NCBI RefSeq assembly: GCF_002276045.1
Contig: NZ_NQMR01000030.1
Span: 1 to 64,000 of the forward strand
Origin: Pseudoalteromonas sp. NBT06-2
Lineage (GTDB): Bacteria; Pseudomonadota; Gammaproteobacteria; Enterobacterales; Alteromonadaceae
Direction: 5' to 3'
Length of the DNA stretch: 64,000 nt
Shown here: piece by piece, positions 48,226-57,329 of the stretch
Layout of the letters: each line of letters begins with the position of its first letter
How positions within the stretch are numbered: position 1 is the stretch's first letter
The notes under the pieces: generated by a model
Database searches by the model: none
What the model was told of the DNA's origin: nothing
What the model saw: only the letters and a program-made list of their open reading frames with translations
Program-made: the position numbers and the translations under genes

Positions 48226-50718
48226 ATGAATAGAAGAACTTTCTTAAAAGGCCTACTATCAACATCTTACTTTGTAGTAAGCGGCGCTTCTGTACTAGCA
48301 CCTCTTAATGCACTTGCAAAAGCTGGGGCACGTAAAAATGATGATTGGTTAACAACTGGTTCGCACTTTGGTGCATTTAAAATAAAACGTAAAAATGGTG
48401 TGATTGACCAAGTAAAACCTTTTGATTCTGATAAATATCCAAGTGATATGATCAATGGCATAAAAGGTTTGGTTTATAACCCATCTCGTGTACGCTACCC
48501 TATGGTAAGACTCGACTTTTTATTAAAAGGTCACAAAAGCGATACCACACAAAGAGGTGATTTTAGATTTGTACGTGTGACTTGGGATCGAGCTTTAAAT
48601 TTATTTAAAGACTCATTAGATGAAATTCAAACTAACTATGGTCCATCGGCACTACATGCAGGTCAAACGGGTTGGCGTGCAACAGGACAGTTGCATTCAA
48701 GTACCAGCCATATGCAACGTGCTGTGAATATGCATGGTAATTACGTTAAAAAAATTGGTGATTACTCAACAGGTGCGGGTCAAACAATTTTGCCTTATAT
48801 ACTGGGTTCAACCGAAGTATATGCACAAGGCACATCATGGCCATTAATTTTAGATAATTCAGATAACATTATTTTATGGGCAAATGATCCGTATAAAAAT
48901 CTACAAGTAGGTTGGAATGCAGAAACTCATGACGCTTATGAATATTTAGAACAACTGAAAGAAAAAGTAAAAGCAGGCAAAATCAAAGTTATCAGCATAG
49001 ATCCTGTAACAACTAAAACTCAAAATTATTTAGGCTGTGAAAACATTTATGTAAATCCACAAACTGATGTGCCGCTGATGTTAGGTATCGCACACGAAAT
49101 TTACACAAATGACTGGCATGATAAAGATTTTATTAAAGGTTATAGCCTAGGTTTTGATAAATTTGTGCCTTATTTAATGGGTGAAACCGATGGCATAGAA
49201 AAGACCACAGTTTGGGCTTCAGGCATAACAGGTGTTGATGAAAAAGTTATCAAGCTATTAGCAAAAACCTTAGTGTCTGGTCGTACTCAAATGCTAATGG
49301 GCTGGTGTATTCAACGCCAACAACATGGTGAGCAGCCTTATTGGATGGCTGCAGTACTGGCAACTATGATAGGCCAAATTGGCTTACCTGGTGGCGGTAT
49401 TAGTTATGGCCATCATTATTCAAGCATAGGCGTACCTTCTTCTGGTGCCGCTGCGCCTGGTGGTTTCCCTAGAAATTTAGATGAAGGTCAAAAACCATTA
49501 TTTGATAACGATGACTTTAAAGGTGCAAGCAAAACCATACCCGTTGCACGTTGGGTTGATGCCATATTAGAACCGGGTAAAACCATAGATGCAAACGGTT
49601 CAAAAGTAACTTACCCAGATATTAAAATGATGGTAATTTCAGGTAATAATCCTTGGAATCATCATCAAGACCGTAACCGCATGAAACAAGCATTTCATAA
49701 ATTAGAATGTGTGGTTACGGTAGATATGAACTGGACAGCAAGCTGTCGTTTTTCAGATATTGTTTTACCAGCTTGTACCACATTAGAGCGCAACGATATT
49801 GATATTTATGGTAGTTATGCAAATCGCGGGTTAATAGCAATGCAAAAAATGGTTGAGCCATTATTTGATAGCCTATCAGATTTTGAAATCTTCACTCGAT
49901 TTGCAAAAATATTAGGTCGTGAAAAAGAATATACCCGTGATATGAGTGAATTTGAGTGGCTAAAAAAACTCTATGACGATTGTAAATCTGCAAATGATGG
50001 CAAGTTTAAAATGCCTGAGTTTGAACAGTTCTAGCAAGATGGTTATGTGCATTTTGGTGAAGGAAAACCTTGGACTCGCCACGCTAAATTCAGAGAAGAT
50101 CCTGAAATAAATCCACTAGGTACGCCATCAGGGTTAATTGAAATATTTAGCCGTAAAATAGATAGGTTCAATTACGATGATTGTAAAGGTCACCCAATTT
50201 GGATGGAAAAAACAGAGCGTAGTCACGGTGGTCCGGGATCAGATAAGTATCCTGTATGGATGCAGTCTTGTCATCCAGATAAACGTTTACATTCTCAAAT
50301 GTGTGAATCAAAAGAATTCCGCGAAACATATACGGTAAAAGGTCGTGAGCCTGTTTATTTAAATCCTGAAGATGCAAAAGAGCGTGGCATTAAAGACGGT
50401 GATATCGTTCGCGTATTTAACGATAGAGGCCAGTTATTAGCTGGCGCAGTAATATCAAAGAACTTTTCTCGTGGCGTTATTCGTATTGAAGAAGGTGCTT
50501 GGTATGGCCCTGTAGGCGATGATGGCTCAGTTGAAGGCGGTGCAAAAGTCGGTGCAATTTGTAGTTATGGCGATCCAAATACCTTAACGCAAGATATTGG
50601 CACATCTAAATTAGCGCAAGCATGTTCAGCTTATACTTGTTTAGTTAATTATGAAAAGTTCACAGGAAAAGTACCACTAATAAGCTCTTTCAATGGCCCG
50701 ATAGAAGTGCAAATTTAA
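48226..50718 (+). pseudogene. torA: TMAO reductase TorA with an in-frame amber codon
   Basis: TorA is the periplasmic molybdopterin guanine dinucleotide enzyme that reduces TMAO to trimethylamine. A Tat signal (NRRTFLKG, with its cleavage region near residue 34) and a DMSO reductase/TorA catalytic domain are present, including the [14 protein letters not shown] loop and the serine-ligand region. At 50032-50034 a TAG stands at codon 603 in FEQF-stop-QDGYV, where the family has Trp (FEQFWQ). The same frame then runs 227 codons to 50718, through the C-terminal molybdopterin-binding domain. All else is intact, giving 830 codons as expected. Translation would stop at 602 residues unless the amber is suppressed or is a sequencing error. 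Confidence 0.85.
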
Positions 50719-50877
50719 TTAAATTAAGCCTCTGTTAATTGTATGGGGAATATACTTTCTTCATATTCTTTTTAAATTTTTAGATTAGACTCAAAATTAT
50801 TGAAGTGCAGTGAGACAGTAAATAAATGTTACCAACAAAGCTGCAGTTTCAAGGATAATGAGTATATAGGTGAAAAT

Positions 50878-51492
50878 ATGACAAACAATGAAATGGATCT
50901 AGCTCGCGGTCGTGTATATCAATTACTTTCATCTTTATTTGCTCAAGAAATTGACCAAAGTTTTATTACTGAGTTTAACTCACTGCCAGCGCAAGATTTT
51001 TGGCAACAAATGGCAACACAAGATGACTTTTCAGCTCCCGTTAAAGTAATCACGCAAACACTCTCAAAACTAAAGTCTAAAACTGATATTTTAGAATTAG
51101 CGGCTGATTATTGTGGTTTATTTTTAGTGGGCACAAAACATTCAGCATCTCCTTATGCAAGCCTCTATTTAAACGAAAAAGATGCCACTTTGTTTGGCGA
51201 ACAGCATCAAGCAATGGCGGCCTTTTTACAACAAAGCCAATTACAACTTAAACCTGAATTTAAAGAGCCTGCAGATCATATTGCAGTGATATTAGCTTAT
51301 ACAAAACATTTAGTAATAAATGAAAATGAAGCTTCACAGTTAACCTTTTTACAAACCAGCTTAAATAACTGGATAGATAAATTTATTGTACAAGTAAATA
51401 AAACCGATCAAGGTCAATTTTATAGCGCTGTAGCCCAACTCACACAAGCTTGGATGAATAGTGAAGTGCAGTGGCTCGAATCAGAAAAATAA
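50878..51492 (+). CDS. torD: TorA-specific chaperone TorD
   Basis: TorD binds the TorA precursor and its signal and helps insert the molybdenum cofactor before Tat export. The all-helical family pattern is visible: LARGRVYQLLSSLFAQEI near the start and the conserved ASPYASLYLNEKD stretch near residue 98, followed by DHIAVILAY. I chose the ATG at 50878 (205 residues). An upstream ATG at 50800 adds a Cys-rich non-family segment. It is 159 nt after torA and followed by a terminator. Confidence 0.92.
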   Translation: MTNNEMDLARGRVYQLLSSLFAQEIDQSFITEFNSLPAQDFWQQMATQDDFSAPVKVITQTLSKLKSKTDILELAADYCGLFLVGTKHSASPYASLYLNEKDATLFGEQHQAMAAFLQQSQLQLKPEFKEPADHIAVILAYTKHLVINENEASQLTFLQTSLNNWIDKFIVQVNKTDQGQFYSAVAQLTQAWMNSEVQWLESEK

Positions 51493-51530
51493 ACTATCTT
51501 TATTTATATCACCTTTAAGATATTTTCACC

Positions 51531-51567
51531 AAAAACGCCCAACTTATTTCAGTTCGGCGTTTTTTTA
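51531..51567 (+). terminator. Terminator of the tor operon
   Basis: AAAAACGCC pairs with GGCGTTTTT; an inner AAC/GTT continues the stem. A T run follows. It is 40 nt past the torD stop. Confidence 0.85.
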
Positions 51568-51643
51568 TACCTAAAACCTTACTTCTCCCTCCTTATTTAC
51601 CACAGATTTAAAAATTGGTTATAACAAATAACAAAAAACCTCA

Positions 51644-51672
51644 TTGACATGTAGATGTCTAAAATGTTTAAA
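51644..51672 (+). promoter_or_regulatory. Candidate promoter of the lysine operon
   Basis: A -35 TTGACA (51644-51649) and a weak -10 TTTAAA (51667-51672) are separated by 17 nt. This would place the transcript start about 85 nt before the aptamer. A dyad TGTGAATTTTCACA (51734-51747) lies between them and the aptamer and could be an operator or a second promoter element. Confidence 0.45.
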
Positions 51673-51764
51673 TTCTCTTAATTACTGATTATTTAATTAG
51701 TCATTAATTCCCCTATTCATAAATTTATTGTTATGTGAATTTTCACATGACGATAAGTGATAGG

Positions 51765-51932
51765 GCTAGAAGAGGTGCGTTATTCAGGTAACAAGTTTTA
51801 GGAGAGCAAACTCCAGTGAGAACTTGTGATGGGAATTAACGCCGAGAGATTTTTATTATTTGCTTTAATAAAGTTTCGGGCGATTGGGTTGAATCCCAAT
51901 TGACTGTCACCTAATGGTGGAGAGCTTCTGGT
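51765..51932 (+). promoter_or_regulatory. Lysine riboswitch (L box)
   Basis: The conserved landmarks occur in order: AGAAGAGGTGCG at the 5' side of P1, the GGAGAG...CTCC hairpin, ACGCCGA at the core, a GATTGGG-TT-GAATCCCAATT stem, CTGTCACC, and TGGAGAGCTTCT closing P1 (AGAAG with CTTCT). This matches the L-box consensus closely. Downstream, AAGGC-TTTAA-GCCTT at 51943-51957 with a T/C-rich tail is a candidate terminator, and CTTAAAG/CTTTAAG (51933, 51948) a competing stem. Known L boxes turn genes off when lysine is high. It controls the four-gene operon at 52045-56095. Confidence 0.93.
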
Positions 51933-52044
51933 CTTAAAGAATTAAGGCTTTAAGCCTTTTCTTCTTAAGCCCATTGCTCTTCGAATTTAATATGTTCGAT
52001 TGGTAATAACGGGCTAGCCCCCAAAACTGCCTCTCGAATATGAT

Positions 52045-52944
52045 ATGAGTTCGGTAGAGATGAACCAAAAATATAACTTAAATGACTATCCTTTATGGAC
52101 TGCGTTAATCACGCCTTTTAATGCTCAAAATAATATTGATTTTGAAACTTTAGCGCGTTTAGTAGCCGATCAAGTTGCTGCAAATAACGGTATTTTATTA
52201 TTAGGCAGTACTGGTGAAGGCTTAGCCCTTACTTTAGATGAACATAAATCTATCGTTAAATATGTATGTCAATTAAAGCCCAGCGTACCTTTAATGGTTG
52301 CAGTCGGTGGCAGCAATTTAAAACAACAACAAGAGTGGGTATCATACTGTAATCAATTGCCAATAGATTCATATTTACTTGGCTCTCCACTTTACGCTAA
52401 ACCAGGCATTGTAGGTCAAACTCAATGGTTTGATACACTTTTATCGACAGCCAATTTCCCTTGTATGATTTACAACGTACCAGGACGCAGTGCTGTAGAA
52501 ATAGAACCTGAAGTTATTAAAAACCTTGCCCATCACAAAAACCTATGGGCAATGAAAGAAGCCAGCGGTGACATTAGCAAATTTGAAAGCTTTAGAACTG
52601 CCGCACCCGAGATCGCTATTTTTAGTGGTGATGACGCCCTACTTCCTTACTTTTCCCAAGCGGGTGCAAAAGGCTTAGTTTCTGTTGCTGCCAATGCTTG
52701 GCCTGAACAAACTGCTGAATTTGTACGTCGATCATTATTAGGTACTTGCCCTAACCTTTTTCAAACTTGGACTAAATCCGTCAACAGTTTATTTGCTGTG
52801 GCCAACCCAATTCCCGTAAAAGCATTAATGCAACAGCAAGGTCGCTTACCTTTAGCTGATTTAAGGCCACCATTAACCCACCTAGAATTAACCGACTTTT
52901 CGGCACTAGAACACGCAAACGCCACGATTTTATCTTGGCAGTAA
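52045..52944 (+). CDS. dapA: 4-hydroxy-tetrahydrodipicolinate synthase-like DapA
   Basis: DapA condenses pyruvate with aspartate semialdehyde, the first committed step of the DAP/lysine path. The (beta/alpha)8 aldolase motifs are present: GSTGEGL (54-60; Ser in place of the first usual Thr), Y143 in YNVPGR with R148, and the Schiff-base K171 in MKEASGD. It has 299 residues. An alternative ATG lies at 52057. It is the first gene after the lysine riboswitch. The lineage probably has a housekeeping dapA elsewhere, so this may be a dedicated, lysine-controlled copy. Confidence 0.9.
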   Translation: MSSVEMNQKYNLNDYPLWTALITPFNAQNNIDFETLARLVADQVAANNGILLLGSTGEGLALTLDEHKSIVKYVCQLKPSVPLMVAVGGSNLKQQQEWVSYCNQLPIDSYLLGSPLYAKPGIVGQTQWFDTLLSTANFPCMIYNVPGRSAVEIEPEVIKNLAHHKNLWAMKEASGDISKFESFRTAAPEIAIFSGDDALLPYFSQAGAKGLVSVAANAWPEQTAEFVRRSLLGTCPNLFQTWTKSVNSLFAVANPIPVKALMQQQGRLPLADLRPPLTHLELTDFSALEHANATILSWQ

Positions 52945-52980
52945 CAAAATTTTTCGATTTAAAGAATAGGTATATTAAAA

Positions 52981-53721
52981 ATGAACTGGTTAGCACTTTT
53001 AAATAATTTAGAAAACGGTACTGTACGCGCAGCAACTCAAGACGAAAATGGTCAATGGCATGCCAATATTGAAGTTAAAAAAGGTATTTTAGAAGCATTC
53101 AAAAATGGCTCTAACACTGAATTTCCTGGCGGCTTTGTAGATAAAGACAATTTAGCACCTCGTGGTTTTTCTGCCCAAGATAATGTACGTATAGTTCCTG
53201 GCGGTTCAAGTGTTCGTCGTGGAGCTCATGTTGCATCAGGCACAATTATCATGCCGCCAGCATATGTAAATATAGGTGCTTATGTTGGTGCTGGTACTAT
53301 GGTCGACAGTAATGTACTCGTTGGTTCATGTGCACAAATTGGTAAAAACGTACATCTAAGTGCTGCAGTACAAATTGGTGGGGTATTAGAACCTATTGGT
53401 GCAAGCCCAGTTGTTGTTGAAGATGACGCTTTTATTGGCGCAGGTTGTGTATTAGTTGAAGGTGCTGTTGTTAAAAAAGGTGCCGTTTTAGCGCCAGGTG
53501 TACGCCTTTCAGCCACGATTCCGGTTTATGACTGTGTAAACGAGCGTGTATTAGATAAAGGAGAGGCAATTCCTGAAAACGCGATTGTGATCCCTGGTTC
53601 TCGTCCATCTTCTAGTGAGTGGGGCAAAGCCCAAGGGTTAAGTATGTCTTGTGCATTAATCGTGAAATACCGCGATGAACAAAGCGACGCATCTTTAGAG
53701 CTTGAAGACATTTTAAGATAA
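52981..53721 (+). CDS. dapD: Tetrahydrodipicolinate N-succinyltransferase-like DapD (short form)
   Basis: DapD transfers succinyl from succinyl-CoA to tetrahydrodipicolinate. The left-handed beta-helix hexapeptide repeats fill most of the protein. DapD signatures are clear: VNIGAYVGAGTMVD, VGSCAQIGKNVHLS and GGVLEPIGASPVVVED. At 246 residues it lacks about 28 residues of the N-terminal domain of the E. coli enzyme (274). Its sequence is nearer DapD than the acetylating DapH. It is 36 nt after dapA in the riboswitch operon. Confidence 0.9.
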   Translation: MNWLALLNNLENGTVRAATQDENGQWHANIEVKKGILEAFKNGSNTEFPGGFVDKDNLAPRGFSAQDNVRIVPGGSSVRRGAHVASGTIIMPPAYVNIGAYVGAGTMVDSNVLVGSCAQIGKNVHLSAAVQIGGVLEPIGASPVVVEDDAFIGAGCVLVEGAVVKKGAVLAPGVRLSATIPVYDCVNERVLDKGEAIPENAIVIPGSRPSSSEWGKAQGLSMSCALIVKYRDEQSDASLELEDILR

Positions 53722-53738
53722 GTAAAGTTAGGATCATT

Positions 53739-54953
53739 ATGAGTTTTTTGAGCCCCTCTATTCGCCAACATATCGATAGCATAAGTCAAAATGAAGCTTA
53801 CCCATTCTTTACTTATGATTTAGATGGTTTAGCTGAACATTTACAAAACTTAACGTCATCAGTAAGTGATGCAGGTATTAAGCTATGGTACGCAGTAAAG
53901 GCTAATCCGCTTTCCTCTATTATAAAAACCATAGATAAATCAGGTTTTAACTTTGATGTTGCAAGTAGTGGTGAATTAAAGCAAGTACTCAAACAAGGCA
54001 TAGATCCTAATCGCGTACTCAATACTGGTCCTGCAAAAAGTAAGCGCCAAATTAATGAATTTATTAACTTAGGCGTGCGTACTTTTGTTGCTGAAAGTAT
54101 TAACCAAATAAAATGGTTAAACGAAGAAGCCGCAGCACAAGAAATTAAACTCAATATATTACTCAGAGTACAACTACGTTGGCCTGAAGGGGAAAAAAAC
54201 CCTTTAGGCGGTGATAGCCTTACCCCTTTTGGTTTAAGCTGTGAGCAATGGCAAGCGCTTAATATTGCAGATTACGTACAACTGAACTTTACTGGCTTAC
54301 ATATTTTTCAATGGGGCAATATACTGAGCACTGAAAAACTAGCAGGTTTATGGTCAAAAATGGTGGCGCCTTTACAGCAACTTGCCACAGATTTAGGATT
54401 TGTATTAAAAACACTTGATTTAGGTGGGGGTTTAGGTATTCCCTATACAGAGGAAGATAAAAAACTACATTGGCCTGAATTAATCGAAGCACTTATCCTT
54501 ATCAAAAAAAATGCGGGTGTTGAGCAACTGTGGATGGAACTTGGCCGTTACGCCGTGGGTGAATACGGTTATTACGCAAATCCTGTGGTTGAACAAAAGC
54601 AAAACTATGGGATTGATCAACTCATTATGGCAGGCGGTATCAATCATATTTTACGTCCAGCGGTTACCTCTCAAGATTTCCCTGCTTTATTACTTAGAAA
54701 TTCGAATGCACCAAGTAAAGCATTCAATATACATGGCCCATTGTGTACCGCATTAGATAACCTAGGTGAACATAGTTTAGCGATTGATATAAATGAAAAT
54801 GACTGGTTGATATTCAACCAGTGTGGTGCTTATGGTTTTACTGAGAGTATGCCTTATTTTTTATGCCATGAGTTAGCTGCAGAGTATGTGATTGTAAATA
54901 ATCAAACTCACTGTATTCGCCCAGCACAACTTGCTCAAAGCTATTTGTATTAA
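53739..54953 (+). CDS. Fold-III PLP decarboxylase, LysA-like but atypical
   Basis: This 404-residue alanine-racemase-fold decarboxylase has the PLP lysine K54 in YAVKANP, the glycine-rich DLGGGLGIP (227-235), ELGRYAV (267-273) and the distal Cys336 of GPLCTALD. It belongs with diaminopimelate and related decarboxylases. The usual LysA motif H-H-GSQ is replaced by GLHIFQWGN (186-194), nearer the type seen in PvsE/BtrK/exosortase-linked decarboxylases. In a lysine riboswitch operon it is expected to release CO2 from DAP or from an acylated DAP. Whether the substrate is free or N-succinylated is open. It is 17 nt after dapD. Confidence 0.85.
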   Translation: MSFLSPSIRQHIDSISQNEAYPFFTYDLDGLAEHLQNLTSSVSDAGIKLWYAVKANPLSSIIKTIDKSGFNFDVASSGELKQVLKQGIDPNRVLNTGPAKSKRQINEFINLGVRTFVAESINQIKWLNEEAAAQEIKLNILLRVQLRWPEGEKNPLGGDSLTPFGLSCEQWQALNIADYVQLNFTGLHIFQWGNILSTEKLAGLWSKMVAPLQQLATDLGFVLKTLDLGGGLGIPYTEEDKKLHWPELIEALILIKKNAGVEQLWMELGRYAVGEYGYYANPVVEQKQNYGIDQLIMAGGINHILRPAVTSQDFPALLLRNSNAPSKAFNIHGPLCTALDNLGEHSLAIDINENDWLIFNQCGAYGFTESMPYFLCHELAAEYVIVNNQTHCIRPAQLAQSYLY

Positions 54954-54964
54954 GGTAATAAGTT

Positions 54965-56095
54965 ATGACAACTCAAATAACAAACCAAATCACCCAAGAA
55001 GATATTCAAGTTGGTGAAATTGCAAATGGTTTACCATTAACCATTCCTGTATACCGTATTAAAGGCAATGCTACTGGGCCGAAAGTTTATATTCAAGCCA
55101 ATATGCATGGAGCAGAAGTCCAAGGTAATGCAGTCATTTATCAATTACTAGAACAGCTAAAGCATATGCATTTAACAGCTGATATCACTTTGGTTCCTTA
55201 TGCAAATCCAATTGGCTGTAATCAAAAGTCAGGAGAATTTACTTTAGGTCGCTTTGATCCTATCACTGGCACTAACTGGAATCGCATGTACCAAGATAAT
55301 ACCTTCTTGGTTAAAGAGTTTGTACAAAAGCATCTAAATAGTGATTTTGAAACAATTAGAAAAGAATTTAGGCAAGCGCTTATATCTGAAGTAGATAAAG
55401 TATTAGATGGGCCAGCTTATGCTATCACAACAGGTAAGCGCATCGCGTTAAACTTACAAAAACTAGCTCATAAAGCAGATATTGTACTCGACTTACATAC
55501 AGGCCCAATTTCAAGTAAACATTTATATTGCCCTAAATATGCAAAAACGAGTGCTAGTTACTTTGATATTCCACATGTACTTATGATCCCAAATGATTTT
55601 GATGGTGCGATGGATGAAGCTAATTTTTGTCCTTGGTGGAGTTTAACTGAAGCATTTTCTGCTTTAGATAAAGAGTTTCCTGTCGCCGTTGAAGCCTTTA
55701 CCGTTGAGTTAGGCTCTCAAGAGCTAATCGATCTGAAAGAAGCTAAAAACGATGCCGATAGTATTTTAAGTTATTTAACTTATAAAGAAGCATTTACAGA
55801 TTCAAAACATCAACCAAAAACTATGTTACGTTATGTATGTGAGTTAAAAGATTACATCGCATTTTATGCGCCAATGGGAGGCATGGTTGAATACTTAGCA
55901 CCACTTGGCAGCCACATAAAGGCAGGTGAACCCATAGCTAATATATTACGTATGGAAAGATATTTATCCGAGCAGCCTTTACAGTCAATTTGTTTAGACC
56001 AAGATGCTATAACAATTTTACATTTTGCATCAGCCAGCGTTAACCAAGGTACTGAACTTTATAAATTTATGACTAATTACAAACAACTCACCTAG
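54965..56095 (+). CDS. AstE/aspartoacylase-family M14 zinc hydrolase
   Basis: This 376-residue enzyme belongs to the succinylglutamate desuccinylase/aspartoacylase group of M14 metallo-carboxypeptidases. Zinc ligands are H48 and E51 in NMHGAEVQGN and H178 in DLHTG; the catalytic Glu is E248 in FTVELG. N104-R107 (NWNR) fits the substrate-carboxylate pocket. A C-terminal barrel-sandwich segment (GGMVEYLAPLGSHIKAGEPI) is typical of the family. It is the last gene of the lysine riboswitch operon, 11 nt after the decarboxylase. I infer that it removes the succinyl group added by DapD, replacing DapE, which belongs to a different zinc family (M20). Confidence 0.85.
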   Translation: MTTQITNQITQEDIQVGEIANGLPLTIPVYRIKGNATGPKVYIQANMHGAEVQGNAVIYQLLEQLKHMHLTADITLVPYANPIGCNQKSGEFTLGRFDPITGTNWNRMYQDNTFLVKEFVQKHLNSDFETIRKEFRQALISEVDKVLDGPAYAITTGKRIALNLQKLAHKADIVLDLHTGPISSKHLYCPKYAKTSASYFDIPHVLMIPNDFDGAMDEANFCPWWSLTEAFSALDKEFPVAVEAFTVELGSQELIDLKEAKNDADSILSYLTYKEAFTDSKHQPKTMLRYVCELKDYIAFYAPMGGMVEYLAPLGSHIKAGEPIANILRMERYLSEQPLQSICLDQDAITILHFASASVNQGTELYKFMTNYKQLT

Positions 56096-56156
56096 CCAAA
56101 TAAACTCGGTGCGACAGTATTGCGTGAGAGTCATCGACTTTAGTTTATGACTAAGC

Positions 56157-56187
56157 AAGGCAAACGGTGAAAATCGTTTGCCTTTTT
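56157..56187 (+). terminator. Terminator of the lysine operon
   Basis: AAGGCAAACG (56157-56166) and CGTTTGCCTT (56175-56184) form a perfect 10-bp stem with an 8-nt loop, followed by TTTCTTTTT. Confidence 0.93.
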
Positions 56188-56250
56188 CTTTTTAGATATA
56201 TCTAAATTCAGTATACTGTGTATGACTTTACCTCTTTAAACACGATAGAA

Positions 56251-57279
56251 ATGAATTTATTTATCAAATTTTTTAGCTTAACCCTACTTAATTTTAGTTT
56301 GTCTAGTTTCGCAGAACAACAAACTGAGCAGCAAAGAAAATCCCCCCATCAGGTAAAACAATGTGTTTTAAACGAGCTATTCTCTGGTGATGCTTCGCAA
56401 ACAGTTGCTGATTTAAAAAATAAATGTAAAGAGTTCGCCGAAGAAAAGCAACTTACAGCAATTAATAAACGTGTTTCAAGGGAGTTAATTTCTCAAAGCA
56501 ATCCTAATGTTATCACACCACATAAACGTAACTATATACTACCATTCACTTATATGAGTAGCCCTAATAATATTCCTATTATTAACTCTCAAGGATTAGA
56601 AGAAGGAGAAGAAATACTAGATAATTTTGAAGCTAAATTTCAATTATCATTAAAAGTATCATTATTCGATAACTTTTCAGATAAAGATCAAGCCGTCTAT
56701 TTTGCTTTTACAATGCAATCATATTGGCAAGTTTATAATTCAGATATTTCTGCACCATTTAGAGAAACTAACTATCAGCCAGAAATATACTGGGCAAATA
56801 TACTTGATAAAGAGAATACGCTTTGGGGTGATGAAATGATAGTGGTTGTAGGTGCTGAGCATCAATCTAACGGTAAAAGCACTGCTTTATCCCGCTCTTG
56901 GAATCGAATTTATGCTAACATAATTTGGGAGCAAAACGGTTTTGTATTCAGTTTTAAACCTTGGTACCGATTACCTGAAGATAAAAAAGAAGAACCCAAT
57001 CAACCTGAAGGGGATGATAATCCTAATATTTACAAATATATGGGATATTACGAATTGTCTGGTGCTTATCGTTACAAAGCGCATGAATTTGGTTTTATGA
57101 GCCGTAATAATTTAAGCAAAAATAACCGTGGTGCTTTGCAGCTTGATTGGTCTTTTCCACTTTGGGGCCGATTACGCGGATATGTACAATATTTTAATGG
57201 CTATAGCGAAAGCTTAATTGACTATAACGCATCTGTAGAGCGCTTTGGTGTCGGGATACTGCTTAGCGACTTACTATAA
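56251..57279 (+). CDS. pldA: Outer-membrane phospholipase A (PldA)
   Basis: OMPLA is a beta-barrel outer-membrane enzyme that cleaves phospholipids on loss of envelope asymmetry. A signal peptide (about 1-20) leads to a PLA1 barrel. The catalytic signature HQSNGKS (His and Ser) with SRSWNR (Asn) is present, matching H142, S144 and N156 of the E. coli enzyme in order. I chose the ATG at 56251, which gives a clean signal peptide; the frame is open up to a GTG at 56218. It has 342 residues. Confidence 0.92.
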   Translation: MNLFIKFFSLTLLNFSLSSFAEQQTEQQRKSPHQVKQCVLNELFSGDASQTVADLKNKCKEFAEEKQLTAINKRVSRELISQSNPNVITPHKRNYILPFTYMSSPNNIPIINSQGLEEGEEILDNFEAKFQLSLKVSLFDNFSDKDQAVYFAFTMQSYWQVYNSDISAPFRETNYQPEIYWANILDKENTLWGDEMIVVVGAEHQSNGKSTALSRSWNRIYANIIWEQNGFVFSFKPWYRLPEDKKEEPNQPEGDDNPNIYKYMGYYELSGAYRYKAHEFGFMSRNNLSKNNRGALQLDWSFPLWGRLRGYVQYFNGYSESLIDYNASVERFGVGILLSDLL

Positions 57280-57329
57280 ATTTTGTCACTTGAACAACAC
57301 GCTGGTTAAGCTAACCACCGTGCTGTAAT

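Noticed and set aside
50032-50034. The TAG in torA as a recoded (pyrrolysine or selenocysteine-like) codon
   Set aside because: TAG replaces a conserved Trp, no recoding machinery or downstream structure is apparent, and TMAO reductases use a serine ligand to molybdenum elsewhere. A mutation or read error is simpler.
51734-51747. TGTGAATTTTCACA as a CRP site
   Set aside because: The half-sites are right but the spacer is 4 nt rather than 6.
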